64,000 bases of DNA from Scolanthus callimorphus. Its lineage: Eukaryota; Cnidaria; Anthozoa; Actiniaria; Edwardsiidae. This document shows positions 1 to 8,581 of this stretch, one piece after another. The stretch spans positions 12,175,573 through 12,239,572 of the forward strand of contig CM066915.1 of assembly GCA_033964015.1 (NCBI GenBank), in the 5' to 3' direction. Under the pieces are notes generated by a model that saw nothing but the letters and a program-made list of their open reading frames with translations, searched no databases and was not told where the DNA came from. Both the position numbers and the translations under genes were made by a program. Within the stretch, counting starts at the first letter, position 1. Each line of letters begins with the position of its first letter.

Positions 1-125
1 CGCGCCTTTAAAACAACGGAAAACTGCTCGAATGCGCGCGCGATTAGCAACGGAACGTGCTTGTTTTAGCAGAGTCTTTAATTTTGTCATGGTATAAAAC
101 AAATTGAGTGAGGTTTGGTGCTGTC
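1..125. repeat. Tail of the preceding array unit (partial)
   Basis: This matches the last 125 bases of U1 (4892-5016). It includes two CG-alternating blocks and the AT-rich stretch before the 5' pLTR. It shows that at least one more unit lies to the left. Confidence 0.9.
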
Positions 126-357
126 TGGACTCAATTCCACTATCTCTGACTGTTCGAACTCATCTAGAGAGCGCGCGCCTATTGTATTTAGCGCGCGCTT
201 TTCCGTTAGGATTTTAGCATGGCGAACACCGCCATTTTATACACTGATGAAGGGCCATGCCCGAAACGTTTGTATTAAATTATACTGACACTTTTTCAAT
301 TTATTGATTCGATTTTATACCATCTCTTTACAAGTGTCACGCATCACACGAAGTTTT
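126..357 (+). repeat. 5' pLTR, U1
   Basis: Direct repeat of 2939-3177. Compared with the 3' copy it lacks about 7 bases near its start and has about nine substitutions. It holds a perfect 9-bp hairpin (AGCGCGCGC at 170-178, GCGCGCGCT at 191-199, 12-nt loop), and a hammerhead ribozyme follows about 35 bases downstream. The repeat ends just before the leader of the PLE frame. Confidence 0.88.
235..279 (+). ncRNA. Hammerhead ribozyme, type I, U1 5' pLTR
   Basis: Conserved core CTGATGA at 244-250 and GAAA at 263-266. Stem II is GGGC (252-255) with GCCC (259-262) and a CAT loop. Stem I pairs ATACA (239-243) with TGTAT (271-275); after one T-T mismatch, TTT pairs AAA. Stem III is only the self-complementary ACGT (266-269), so it has no loop and would form best between two RNA copies, as reported for PLE hammerheads. 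Predicted self-cleavage is after U270. It would process PLE transcripts. One unpaired A (251) lies between the core and stem II. Confidence 0.82.
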
Positions 358-391
358 CTAAAACATTTGATGCGATTTTCCATCTGCTATT

Positions 392-1087
392 ATGCCTAAT
401 ATTAGAAGAACTGTGTCCTCTCTACGACGCGATTTACAACACAGCCTCTCATTTCTTGACGACGATACAAGATCTATCGCTCTCAAGCTGGCTTACAACA
501 TCTTCAAAAAGACCAAGCTAACCAGCCATATCATCTTCATTGGCCGTTGTCTACGCAAGGGAGTAATTCCTAAAGGTTTCCGACTACGATTTCATCCCTC
601 CAATGGTAATTACGACCACAGACACTATTCCAGAATTCTTAATTCTTGTTCAAGACGCCTGATGCAAACAAGCGTACAGAAGTTTAAGGTCAGTCTTATA
701 CATGTTTCCAACCTCAAGTCCCGTGCTTCCAGCAGCCTCCGTGATAGCTGTACTCCTGCAGAGTATCACTGTGCCATGAACATTATTTCTGAATTGAACT
801 CTAATTTGCATCATGAAATCAAGTCTATTAAAGATGCAAAGTTCGCCTCTCTGCGTAACACAGCGAGATCTGCCAATGATGATGTTACAGTCCAACCTGT
901 TGTATCAGCGATAAGAACTGTTGTTACTATTCCCGCAGATTTGCCGCTTTCTGATGCTGAAAATACCGTCCTCAGCAAAGGTCTCACGTTTGTCCCTGAA
1001 AATAACAAGGTTGATGAATACGAGGTTAAATCTGATAGCGAGAAGTTTTTTCGCCGTCTCCGTCTCAAGGCTCATTTTCATGACTAG
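392..1087 (+). pseudogene. PLE N-terminal region, U1
   Basis: Open frame of 231 residues from the ATG at 392. It resembles the region ahead of the RT in PLE proteins: basic and helical, with a VLSKGLTFVP stretch near residues 195-204 and FFRRLRLKAHF near 219-229, motifs typical of the PLE lead-in to the RT core. A TAG at 1085-1087 ends it. The same frame then reads coherently (acidic, then a WTPKDGR motif) up to the TGA at 1208-1210. There the RT continues in another frame, so this is the start of one broken long ORF and not a separate gene. The ATG is preceded by a 34-bp leader after the 5' pLTR. Confidence 0.85.
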
Positions 1088-1206
1088 GAAGATGTACAAG
1101 AACAGGATGACGATCCTTTCGCTAAATTTGAGAAGAAGACCTCTACATGGACACCTAAGGATGGACGTTTTACTGCCCTTGTCGTTGTCGTCGCAGCATC
1201 AATTCT

Positions 1207-2043
1207 TTGAATTTCAAGAGACGCATCACCACCTCGAATCTCTCTTCTGAAGAGAAGCAAGCTTTACGGTCTTTACGACAACGGCAGGACATTCTTATCA
1301 AAGCAGCGGTCAAGGGAGGCGCAGTTGTGGTTTGGCAACGCGAACTCTACATCCAAGAAGCTAACCGGCAACTATCTGACAATCGTTTTTACGAACGACT
1401 CGACTCTGATCCAACAAGAGAGTATCAGATGGTGGTCAAAGATAACATCAAGAACATGATCGCTACTTGTGCCTTACCACCCACGGCTAAGCACCTTATA
1501 GTCACCACGCTCCGTACCTCGCGTTTCTATATGCTGCCCAAGATTCATAAAGACAACAACCCCGGACGTCCTATAGTGTCTGCTTGCAGCTGTCCGACGG
1601 AAAACATCGCAGCATACCTTGATGAGATAATGGCCCCGTTCGTGAGAAACCTGCCAACTTATGTTAAAGACACCAACTACGCCTTAAACATCTTCAATGA
1701 ATTCCGCTTCGATGAAACCAGTTCCAAGCCATGTTTCCTGTTCACTATGGACGTTAAGTCTTTGTACAGCGTCATTCCCAACAACAGCGGACTACAGGCG
1801 CTCGCCCACTTCCTGGACAAACGCACGCTGCAGGAACCTCCCACGGCCACCCTTACTCGTCTCGCCGAACTGGTTCTCTTTTTCCCTCAACTTCAGAAGC
1901 GTTATAATGATGACGTAGTGGGTGCTGCGCAGTGTGATCGTCGTGATCTTGAAGGATTTATAGAGTACGTCTCCAATTTCCATCCTGCCCTGGAGTTTAC
2001 TTCTACCATCAGTGAACTCGGACTGCTTTTTCTCGACATCTAG
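1207..2043 (+). pseudogene. PLE reverse transcriptase domain, U1 (internally deleted)
   Basis: Open frame of 278 residues with no proper start (first codon TTG); it is the frame-shifted continuation of 392-1087. PLE RT motifs are visible: KAAxKGGAVVV at 32-42 (Asp replaced by Val in type A), PKIHK at 111-115, GRPIVS at 120-125 and motif A FTMDVKSLYSVIP with Asp182. Soon after ELVL (211-214) the sequence jumps to KRYNDDV (231-237), the motif C position (YNDD rather than the usual YIDD). The stretch that should hold motif B (the GTAMG-type loop) is missing, by family comparison some 60-70 residues. A TAG at 2041-2043 follows FLDI. It cannot encode an active RT. Confidence 0.9.
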
Positions 2044-2969
2044 TTGCGAATATCCAATCACAGCATTCAGACATCAATATACTACAAAGAGACTGACACA
2101 CACAACTACCTCGACTTTACGTCACACCACCCCGGCCATTGTAAACGGGCTATCCCATACAGCCAGTTTCTCCGTCTCCGCCGTCTCTGTTCAGATGATA
2201 ACGACTTCCTCGTCAAGTCTAGAGAGATGCAACATTTCTTCACAGCTCGTGGTTATCCAGCTGCACAATTCGAGAATGACCTTAACAGAGTTTTAACAGT
2301 TACACGTCAAGACGCCCTTACGACATCCCGGCATGAGGACAGCACAGACCGCGTTCCGTTGGTACTTACTTACAACAACTTTAACGCCATTACCAAACAG
2401 ATACTCATGAAGAACTTTAACATCTTAACCACTGATCCAGACACACGCAGGATTTTCCCTGAGTCGCCACTTATATCCGACAAGAATCTCGACAAGAATC
2501 TCAGGGATATCCTCGTGCACTCTAGTGTCGGTTCGTCAACATCATCGGATGCCGGAACGTTCCCGTGTAACCGCCCACGCTGTCAGACGTGCAACACACC
2601 ACTTCTCAGACTATCATACAGGGTCCCAAAAGCAGATACACCATCAACAATCGCTTCACCTGTCGGTCTGAGAATGTGGTGTATTGCATCAGCTGCACCC
2701 GTTGTACTTCTCTGTACATTGGTGAAACCGGTCGTTCTTTACGCGAACGAGTTGGAGAGCACCTTCGCAGTATCAAGAACAAATCTCCTGGTTTCCCCGT
2801 GGCCGAACATTTTAACTCTGCATCGCACTCTATTGACAATCTTAGGGTATGCGGCCTCCGTTTAAGCCACGAGGACAACTACCATCGCAAACACCAGGAG
2901 ATGGAACTTATCTTTAACTTGGGAACTCTTAGCCCTTGTGGACTCAACATCAATTTCCACTATCTCTGA
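2044..2969 (+). pseudogene. PLE RT tail and GIY-YIG endonuclease, U1 (frameshifted)
   Basis: In frame with 1207-2043 across the TAG. It encodes the RT thumb-side block with TDTHNYL, SHHPGHCKRAIPYSQ and LRLRRLCS, then the Cys linker. A missing A near 2595, within what other copies read as GCAAACACACC, shifts the frame just after the linker. The GIY-YIG domain continues in the frame that is open from 2589. The intact domain is described at 6935-7861. Confidence 0.88.
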
Positions 2970-3177
2970 CTGTTCGAACTCATCTAGAGCGCGCGCGCTT
3001 ATTGTATTTAGCGCGGGCTTTTCCGTTAGGATTTTAGCATGGCGAATACCGCCTTTTGATACACTGATGAAGGGCCATGCCCGAAACGTTTGTATTAAAT
3101 TATACTGACACTTTTTCAATTTATTGATTCGATTTTATACCATTTCTTTACAAGTGTCACGCATCACCCGGAGTTTT
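2939..3177 (+). repeat. 3' pLTR, U1
   Basis: The repeat starts inside the last codons of the GIY-YIG frame (at the Gly-Leu-Asn stretch) and runs past its stop. The CG hairpin here has one mismatch (GCGCGGGCT on the right arm). Confidence 0.88.
3055..3099 (+). ncRNA. Hammerhead ribozyme, type I, U1 3' pLTR
   Basis: Core CTGATGA at 3064-3070. Stem I is better than in the 5' copy: TTTGATACA pairs TGTATTAAA over nine positions with one G-U wobble. Predicted cleavage sites of the two U1 ribozymes are 2,820 nt apart. Confidence 0.82.
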
Positions 3178-3683
3178 AACTCTATCTCATTTTTGTAGAA
3201 GAGGCTAGTTTAGTGTTACTGCCATTGACTCTTCCAAATATAATATTCGGTATTAATTGCTCTGAGTATTCTCCCACATGTAACTTTATATTATTAATTT
3301 AAAAGTATATTATATATAAGAAGAGGGAAAGTCACCCCAAACTGCCACAATTTAGATCGCTTTTAGTCTTTTATGAAAAGATTGAAGATAATATTGCCAT
3401 GAAAAATAAGAAGGAATCATTCCACTTGATAAAGTGGGGCAATTTACGAAAGTCGTCAGAATTTAAAGCACTACAATACTTATTAATGATAGTGTGATTT
3501 TTTATCGGTTTTTGTCTGTTTTTGCTTGTTAGTTTTATTTTTTCTCGTGTTTCCTTGTTTTCTTGTGTTTTTTTCTTCTGATGTTGGTTGTGGTAGTATG
3601 GGTTTTTGTAATTGATTATCTTGTAAGAAAATAAAACAAATAAAGATGTTGAAATACAAAAAAAAATTACAAAAAAAAGTAAA
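3178..3683. other. AT-rich non-coding segment after the 3' pLTR
   Basis: About 500 bp, strongly AT-rich, with T-runs and A-runs, an ATTATATATAA stretch near 3309-3319 and a tandem AATAAA/ATAAAG cluster near 3631-3646 that could act as a polyadenylation signal on the + strand. I see no credible gene; a 109-codon minus-strand frame here is low-complexity. Equivalent segments: 8070-8581, 18557-19063, 23450-23961, 33939-34444, 44420-44925, 49312-49797 and 59767-60272. Type B units have six extra bases (GGAATT) in it. Confidence 0.6.
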
Positions 3684-4415
3684 CTACTACAAGTTCGCAC
3701 GACTCAGCGCCATCGTACGACCCCATGGTTACATCGAATAAGCCGCCGGGCGCATCTTTCTTTGCCCAACGGGCGTCTGCACTGAAAAGGAGTATTTGTT
3801 TTGCGTGCATAATGATTTCTCTGTCTCATCTAATGTGTAGGCGAAATGTTTACATAGTTAGCGCAGCAAAGTCGATGGCCTCGGATAACAATTCTTGTGT
3901 TATGGAAGGGAAGAGAACCACAATGTCGAAGCACACGAAGGACGCGCTACGCTTATTTTCGATCTTGTTGAACCATTTGAGTACTGAGTAGGTGCTCCTC
4001 CATAGGTTGACTTCAGTGGCCAGTGCGGTGCTTTTCACGATTCTCTGGAGTATATGTTTCGCGATTTTTCCGATTTCGGACTTGGTTGGATTAATAAGCC
4101 GGCATGTTTGGTGCATTTTCGAAGTTTGGCTTATGGTCTTTTAAAGTTATAAATGCGTCCCGCCTTGCCATGGTCTCAACTCTGTCTGCCAACTCCAGAT
4201 CATCTGAGATCTTCTTCGCTTCCTGATTGATTTTTACTTCCTTCTTTTTTCCAGCCTGTTTATATGCTTTCTGTACATTCTTATCGAGGAGCTAGTTGTA
4301 GTCATCGGGTTTCATCCGGTAGAAATTAATGGTGGTTAAATGAAGGTCGTCTCTTGACTTTCTTTACGTCCTTGCTCAGTTCTTTTTGCAGGTCATTGTT
4401 ACGTTGGTCGAATTC
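3684..4415 (-). pseudogene. Relic of an unclassified RT-like gene, U1
   Basis: Minus-strand remnant read in several frames. From high to low coordinates it shows a FYRMKPDDYN stretch, a TAG at about 4291-4293, LLDKNVQKAYKQAGKKK, a DRVETMARRDAFITLKDHKPNFENAP block, a 1-base frame change, then CRLINPTKSEIGK, LWRSTYSVLKWF and FDIVVLFPSI (polymerase motif A-like). Another frame change leads to [12 protein letters not shown] and [19 protein letters not shown], a motif B-like block. From memory these blocks match a family of RT-like proteins abundant in cnidarian genomes. The catalytic DD region is missing, because the relic stops at the AT-rich segment. The longest intact piece is 88 codons (3850-4116). 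Equivalent full copies: U3, U6, U8. Confidence 0.7.
4285..4300. other. Empty LINE target site in U1
   Basis: Single copy of CGAGGAGCTAGTTGTA running straight into GTCATCGGG. It is the pre-insertion allele; the same empty site is at about 19665-19680 (U3), 45527-45542 (U6) and 60874-60889 (U8). Confidence 0.92.
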
Positions 4416-5016
4416 AACGCTCCTGATTAAATAGTGGCATGCCCTCCATCTCATATTCCGGATTAGCTATTCGGCCCTTTCTATCTGCCTTGTCAAATAC
4501 ACTTTTTTCTTTGGACAGGGGATGTTCTTTTGTTGAGTAGCTGAATTAAATTTTATCCATCATTATAAAATAATTTAGATAGTACGCGCGCTCTGATTGG
4601 CTTAGAACCATGTTTGCATTTCCCTGTGCAAACATGCTTCTGACGTCAGACAATTGAGTGATTGGCGAGCCGGTAATTTTAGAAAGTAACATGTTTTTCC
4701 AGAAACATATAAGTGAGTTGAAACGTGTAACAGTCAAACATCTCTTCGATAACAAGCGTGACCACATTCAAACATGTCAAGGTACAAATCTTGACCATAT
4801 TTGGAGACCGGTTTCAACAATCGAAATCGCGAGAGCCAATCGGAAGTGTCCTAAATGCACACGAAATTAGTGTTTAACGTCAGTATGCGCGCGCGCCTTT
4901 AAAACAACGGAAAACTGCTCGAATGCGCGCGCGATTAGCAACGGAACGTGCTTGTTTTAGCAGAGTCTTTAATTTTGTCATGGTATAAAACAAATTGAGT
5001 GAGGTTTGGTGCTGTC
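4416..5016. other. Non-coding segment before the next 5' pLTR
   Basis: About 600 bp with no convincing gene. It holds a perfect 10-bp inverted repeat (4609-4636), a TGACGTCA palindrome (4641-4648) and two CG-alternating blocks near 4887-4896 and 4925-4934. It may include the promoter of the next PLE copy, but I see no clear core promoter. The leftmost part (to about 4536) may still be RT-relic sequence on the minus strand. Equivalent segments: 14903-15503, 19796-20396, 30285-30885, 40766-41366, 45658-46258, 56113-56713 and 61005-61605. Confidence 0.55.
4609..4636. repeat. Perfect 10-bp inverted repeat with 8-base loop
   Basis: CATGTTTGCA and its exact complement TGCAAACATG are separated by TTTCCCTG. 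The same hairpin occurs at the equivalent place in every complete unit. Role unknown. Confidence 0.7.
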
Positions 5017-5248
5017 TGGACTCAATTCCACTATCTCTGACTGTTCGAACTCATCTAGAGAGCGCGCGCCTATTGTATTTAGCGCGCGCTTTTCCGTTAG
5101 GATTTTAGCATGGCGAACACCGCCATTTTATACACTGATGAAGGGCCATGCCCGAAACGTTTGTATTAAATTATACTGACACTTTTTCAATTTATTGATT
5201 CGATTTTATACCATCTCTTTACAAGTGTCACGCATCACACGGAGTTTT
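5017..5248 (+). repeat. 5' pLTR, U2
   Basis: As in U1, with CGGAG instead of CGAAG near its end (type B marker). Confidence 0.88.
5126..5170 (+). ncRNA. Hammerhead ribozyme, U2 5' pLTR
   Basis: Core CTGATGA at 5135-5141; 45-nt motif identical to the U1 5' copy. Confidence 0.82.
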
Positions 5249-5282
5249 CTAAAACATTTGATGCGATTTTCCATCTGCTATT

Positions 5283-5978
5283 ATGCCTAATATTAGAAGA
5301 ACTGTGTCCTCTCTACGACGCGATTTACAACACAGCCTCTCATTTCTTGACGACGATACAAGATCTATCGCTCTCAAGCTGGCTTACAACATCTTCAAAA
5401 AGACCAAGCTAACCAGCCATATCATCTTCATTGGCCGTTGTCTACGCAAGGGAGTAATTCCTAAAGGTTTCCGACTACGATTTCATCCCTCCAATGGTAA
5501 TTACGACCACAGACACTATTCCAGAATTCTTAATTCTTGTTCAAGACGCCTGATGCAAACAAGCGTTCAGAAGTTTAAGGTCAGTCTTATACATGTTTCC
5601 AACCTCAAGTCCCGTGCTTCCAGCAGCCTCCGTGATAGCTGTACTCCTGCAGAGTATCACTGTGCCATGAACATTATTTCTGAATTGAACTCTAATTTGC
5701 ATCATGAAATCAAGTCTATTAAAGATGCAAAGTTCGCCTCTCTGCGTAACACAGCGAGATCTGCCAATGATGATGTTACAGTCCAACCTGTTGTATCAGC
5801 GATAAGAACTGTTGTTACTATTCCCGCAGATTTGCCGCTTTCTGATGCTGAAAATACCGTCCTCAGCAAAGGTCTCACGTTTGTCCCTGAAAATAACAAG
5901 GTTGATGAATACGAGGTTAAATCTGATAGCGAGAAGTTTTTTCGCCGTCTCCGTCTCAAGGCTCATTTTCATGACTAG
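5283..5978 (+). pseudogene. PLE N-terminal region, U2
   Basis: Same 231 residues as U1. TAG at 5976-5978 at the equivalent position. Confidence 0.85.
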
Positions 5979-6097
5979 GAAGATGTACAAGAACAGGATG
6001 ACGATCCTTTCGCTAAATTTGAGAAGAAGACCTCTACATGGACACCTAAGGATGGACGTTTTACTGCCCTTGTCGTTGTCGTCGCAGCATCAATTCT

Positions 6098-6934
6098 TTG
6101 AATTTCAAGAGACGCATCACCACCTCGAATCTCTCTTCTGAAGAGAAGCAAGCTTTACGGTCTTTACGACAACGGCAGGACATCCTTATCAAAGCAGCGG
6201 ACAAGGGAGGCGCAGTTGTGGTTTGGCAACGCGAACTCTACATCCAAGAAGCTAACCGGCAACTATCTGACAATCGTTTTTACGAACGACTCGACTCTGA
6301 TCCAACAAGAGAGTATCAGATGGTTGTCAAAGATAACATCAAGAACATGATCGCTACTTCTGCCTTACCACCCACGGCTAAGCACCTTATAGTCACCACC
6401 CCCCGTACCTCGCGTTTCTATATGCTGCCCAAGATTCATAAAGACAACAACCCCGGACGTCCTATAGTGTCTGCTTGCAGCTGTCCGACGGAAAACATCG
6501 CAGCATACCTTGATGAGATAATGGCCCCGTTCGTGAGAAACCTGCCAACTTATGTTAAAGACACCAACCACGCCTTAAACATCTTCAATGAATTCCGCTT
6601 CGATGAAACCAGTTCCAAGCCATGTTTCCTGTTCACTATGGACGTTAAGTCTTTGTACAGCGTCATTCCCAACAACAGCGGACTACAGGCGCTCGCCCAC
6701 TTCCTGGACAAACGCACGCTGCAGGAACCTCCCACGGCCACCCTTACTCGTATCGCCGAACTGGTTCTCTTTTTCCCTCAACTTCAGAAGCGTTATAATG
6801 ATGACGTAGTGGGTGCTGCGCAGTGTGATCGTCGTGATCTTGAAGGATTTATAGAGTACGTCTCCAATTTCCATCCTGCCCTGGAGTTTACTTCTACCAT
6901 CAGTGAACTCGGACTGCTTTTTCTCGACATCTAG
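6098..6934 (+). pseudogene. PLE reverse transcriptase domain, U2 (internally deleted)
   Basis: Type B sequence. It keeps the family Asp in KAADKGG (residue 35), so type B is closer to the ancestral state here than type A. It also has Ser88, Pro102, His148 and Ile209. Same motif B deletion and closing TAG as U1. Confidence 0.9.
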
Positions 6935-7861
6935 TTGCGAATATCCAATCACAGCATTCAGACATCAATATACTACAAAGAGACTGACACACACAACTAC
7001 CTCGACTTTACGTCACACCACCCCGGCCATTGTAAACGGGCTATCCCATACAGCCAGTTTCTCCGTCTCCGCCGTCTCTGTTCAGATGATAACGACTTCC
7101 TCGTCAAGTCTAGAGAGATGCAACATTTCTTCACAGCTCGTGGTTATCCAGCTGCACAATTCGAGAATGACCTTAACAGAGTTTTAACAGTTACACGTCA
7201 AGACGCCCTTACGACATCCCGGCATGAGGACAGCACAGACCGCGTTCCGTTGGTACTTACTTACAACAACTTTAACGCCATTACCAAACAGATACTCATG
7301 AAGAACTTTAACATCTTAACCACTGATCCAGACACACGCAGGATTTTCCCTGAGTCGCCACTTATATCCGACAAGAATCTCGACAAGAATCTCAGGGATA
7401 TCCTCGTGCACTCTAGTGTCGGTTCGTCAACATCATCGGATGCCGGAACGTTCCCGTGTAACCGCCCACGCTGTCAGACGTGCAAACACACCACTTCTCA
7501 GACTATCATACAGGGTCCCAAAAGCAGATACACCATCAACAATCGCTTCACCTGTCGGTCTGAGAATGTGGTGTATTGCATCAGCTGCACCCGTTGTACT
7601 TCTCTGTACATTGGTGAAACCGGTCGTTCTTTACGCGAACGAGTTGGAGAGCACCTTCGCAGTATCAAGAACAAATCTCCTGGTTTCCCCGTGGCCGAAC
7701 ATTTTAACTCTGCATCGCACTCTATTGACAATCTTAGGGTATGCGGCCTCCGTTTAAGCCACGAGGACAACTACCATCGCAAACACCAGGAGATGGAACT
7801 TATCTTTAACTTGGGAACTCTTAGCCCTTGTGGACTCAACATCAATTTCCACTATCTCTGA
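6935..7861 (+). pseudogene. PLE RT tail with GIY-YIG endonuclease, U2
   Basis: Longest intact C-terminal frame (308 residues, first codon TTG, in frame behind a TAG). Residues 10-50 are the RT tail (SIYYKETDTHNYL, HPGHCKRAIPYSQ, LRLRRLCS). A Cys linker follows with Cys175, Cys180 and Cys183. The GIY-YIG endonuclease is at about 205-303: VVYCISC (212-218) as the GIY strand, LYIGETGR (224-231) as the YIG strand, Arg234/Arg236, His240, and the C-terminal QEMELIFNLGTLSPCGLN block (285-302) holding the expected catalytic Glu and the closing Asn. In PLEs this enzyme nicks target DNA to prime reverse transcription. The domain looks catalytically complete, but the frame lacks its own start. Confidence 0.9.
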
Positions 7862-8069
7862 CTGTTCGAACTCATCTAGAGCGCGCGCGCTTATTGTATT
7901 TAGCGCGGGCTTTTCCGTTAGGATTTTAGCATGGCGAATACCGCCTTTTGATACACTGATGAAGGGCCATGCCCGAAACGTTTGTATTAAATTATACTGA
8001 CACTTTTTCAATTTATTGATTCGATTTTATACCATTTCTTTACAAGTGTCACGCATCACCCGGAGTTTT
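7831..8069 (+). repeat. 3' pLTR, U2
   Basis: Same as the U1 3' pLTR. Confidence 0.88.
7947..7991 (+). ncRNA. Hammerhead ribozyme, U2 3' pLTR
   Basis: Core CTGATGA at 7956-7962; identical to the U1 3' copy. Confidence 0.82.
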
Positions 8070-8581
8070 AACTCTATCTCATTTTTGTAGAAGAGGCTAG
8101 TTTAGTGTTACTGCCATTGACTCTTCCAAATATAATATTCGGTATTAATTGCTCTGAGTATTCTCCCACATGTAATTTTATATTATTAATTTAAAAGTAT
8201 ATTATATATAAGAAGAGGGAAAGTGGAATTCACCCCAAACTGCCACAATTTAGATCGCTTTTAGTCTTTTATGAAAAGATTGAAGATAATATTGCCATGA
8301 AAAATAAGAAGGAATCATTCCACTTGATAAAGTGGGGCAATTTACGAAAGTCGTCAGAATTTAAAGCACTACAATACTTATTAATGATAGTGTGATTTTT
8401 TATCGGTTTTTGTCTGTTTTTGCTTGTTAGTTTTATTTTTTCTCGTGTTTCCTTGTTTTCTTGTGTTTTTTTCTTCTGATGTTGGTTGTGGTAGTATGGG
8501 TTTTTGTAATTGATTATCTTGTAAGAAAATAAAACAAATAAAGATGTTGAAATACAAAAAAAAATTACAAAAAAAAGTAAA

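Larger units (their letters stand above)
126..3177 (+). mobile_element. Penelope-like element, U1 copy (defective)
   Basis: PLEs are retroelements with a telomerase-related RT, usually fused to a GIY-YIG endonuclease. They often sit in tandem with direct pseudo-LTRs that contain hammerhead ribozymes. All these parts are present in order: 5' pLTR, N-terminal region, RT, Cys linker, GIY-YIG, 3' pLTR. The copy is dead: TAG at 1085-1087, TGA at 1208-1210 with a frame change, loss of the RT motif B region, TAG at 2041-2043, and a frameshift near 2595. Subgroup assignment (for example Penelope/Poseidon or Neptune) would need a tree. Confidence 0.9.
126..5016 (+). repeat. Array unit U1, type A, no LINE
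   Basis: Length 4,891 bp. Type A markers: GTC (Val) in the KAA(D/V)KGG motif, CTC (Leu) at RT residue 209, TAC (Tyr) at residue 148, and no GGAATT insertion near 3313. The LINE target site is empty at 4285-4300. A private 1-base deletion near 2595 shifts the frame before the GIY-YIG domain. Confidence 0.93.
5017..8069 (+). mobile_element. Penelope-like element, U2 copy (defective)
   Basis: Same structure as U1, but the 308-codon C-terminal frame is unbroken through the GIY-YIG domain. The two TAGs, the frame change and the RT deletion are shared. Confidence 0.9.

Noticed and set aside
244..275. Alternative hammerhead fold with GUA cleavage and a GUUU stem III loop
   Set aside because: Stem I then fails after one pair, whereas cleavage after GUU gives a 5-9 bp stem I with ATACA/TGTAT.
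650..1099. Minus-strand frames of 64-85 codons opposite the PLE N-terminal region, repeated in each unit
   Set aside because: They overlap a coding strand with recognisable PLE similarity, have no recognisable domain, and recur only because the unit recurs.
921..1250. 109-codon + frame overlapping the PLE coding region
   Set aside because: Out-of-frame shadow of the PLE ORF with low-information composition.
2012..2296. 94-codon + frame across the RT/GIY-YIG boundary
   Set aside because: Shadow of the RT tail frame; the RT tail motifs are in the 2044 frame.
3371..3700. 109-codon minus-strand frame in the AT-rich segment
   Set aside because: Low-complexity Lys/Asn/Phe-rich translation of A- and T-runs; broken in U3 by one extra T.
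4658..4870. 70-codon + frame and the overlapping 73-codon minus frame before the 5' pLTR
   Set aside because: No recognisable motif, and they lie over the inverted repeat and CRE-like site. Probably non-coding; a small gene cannot be fully excluded.
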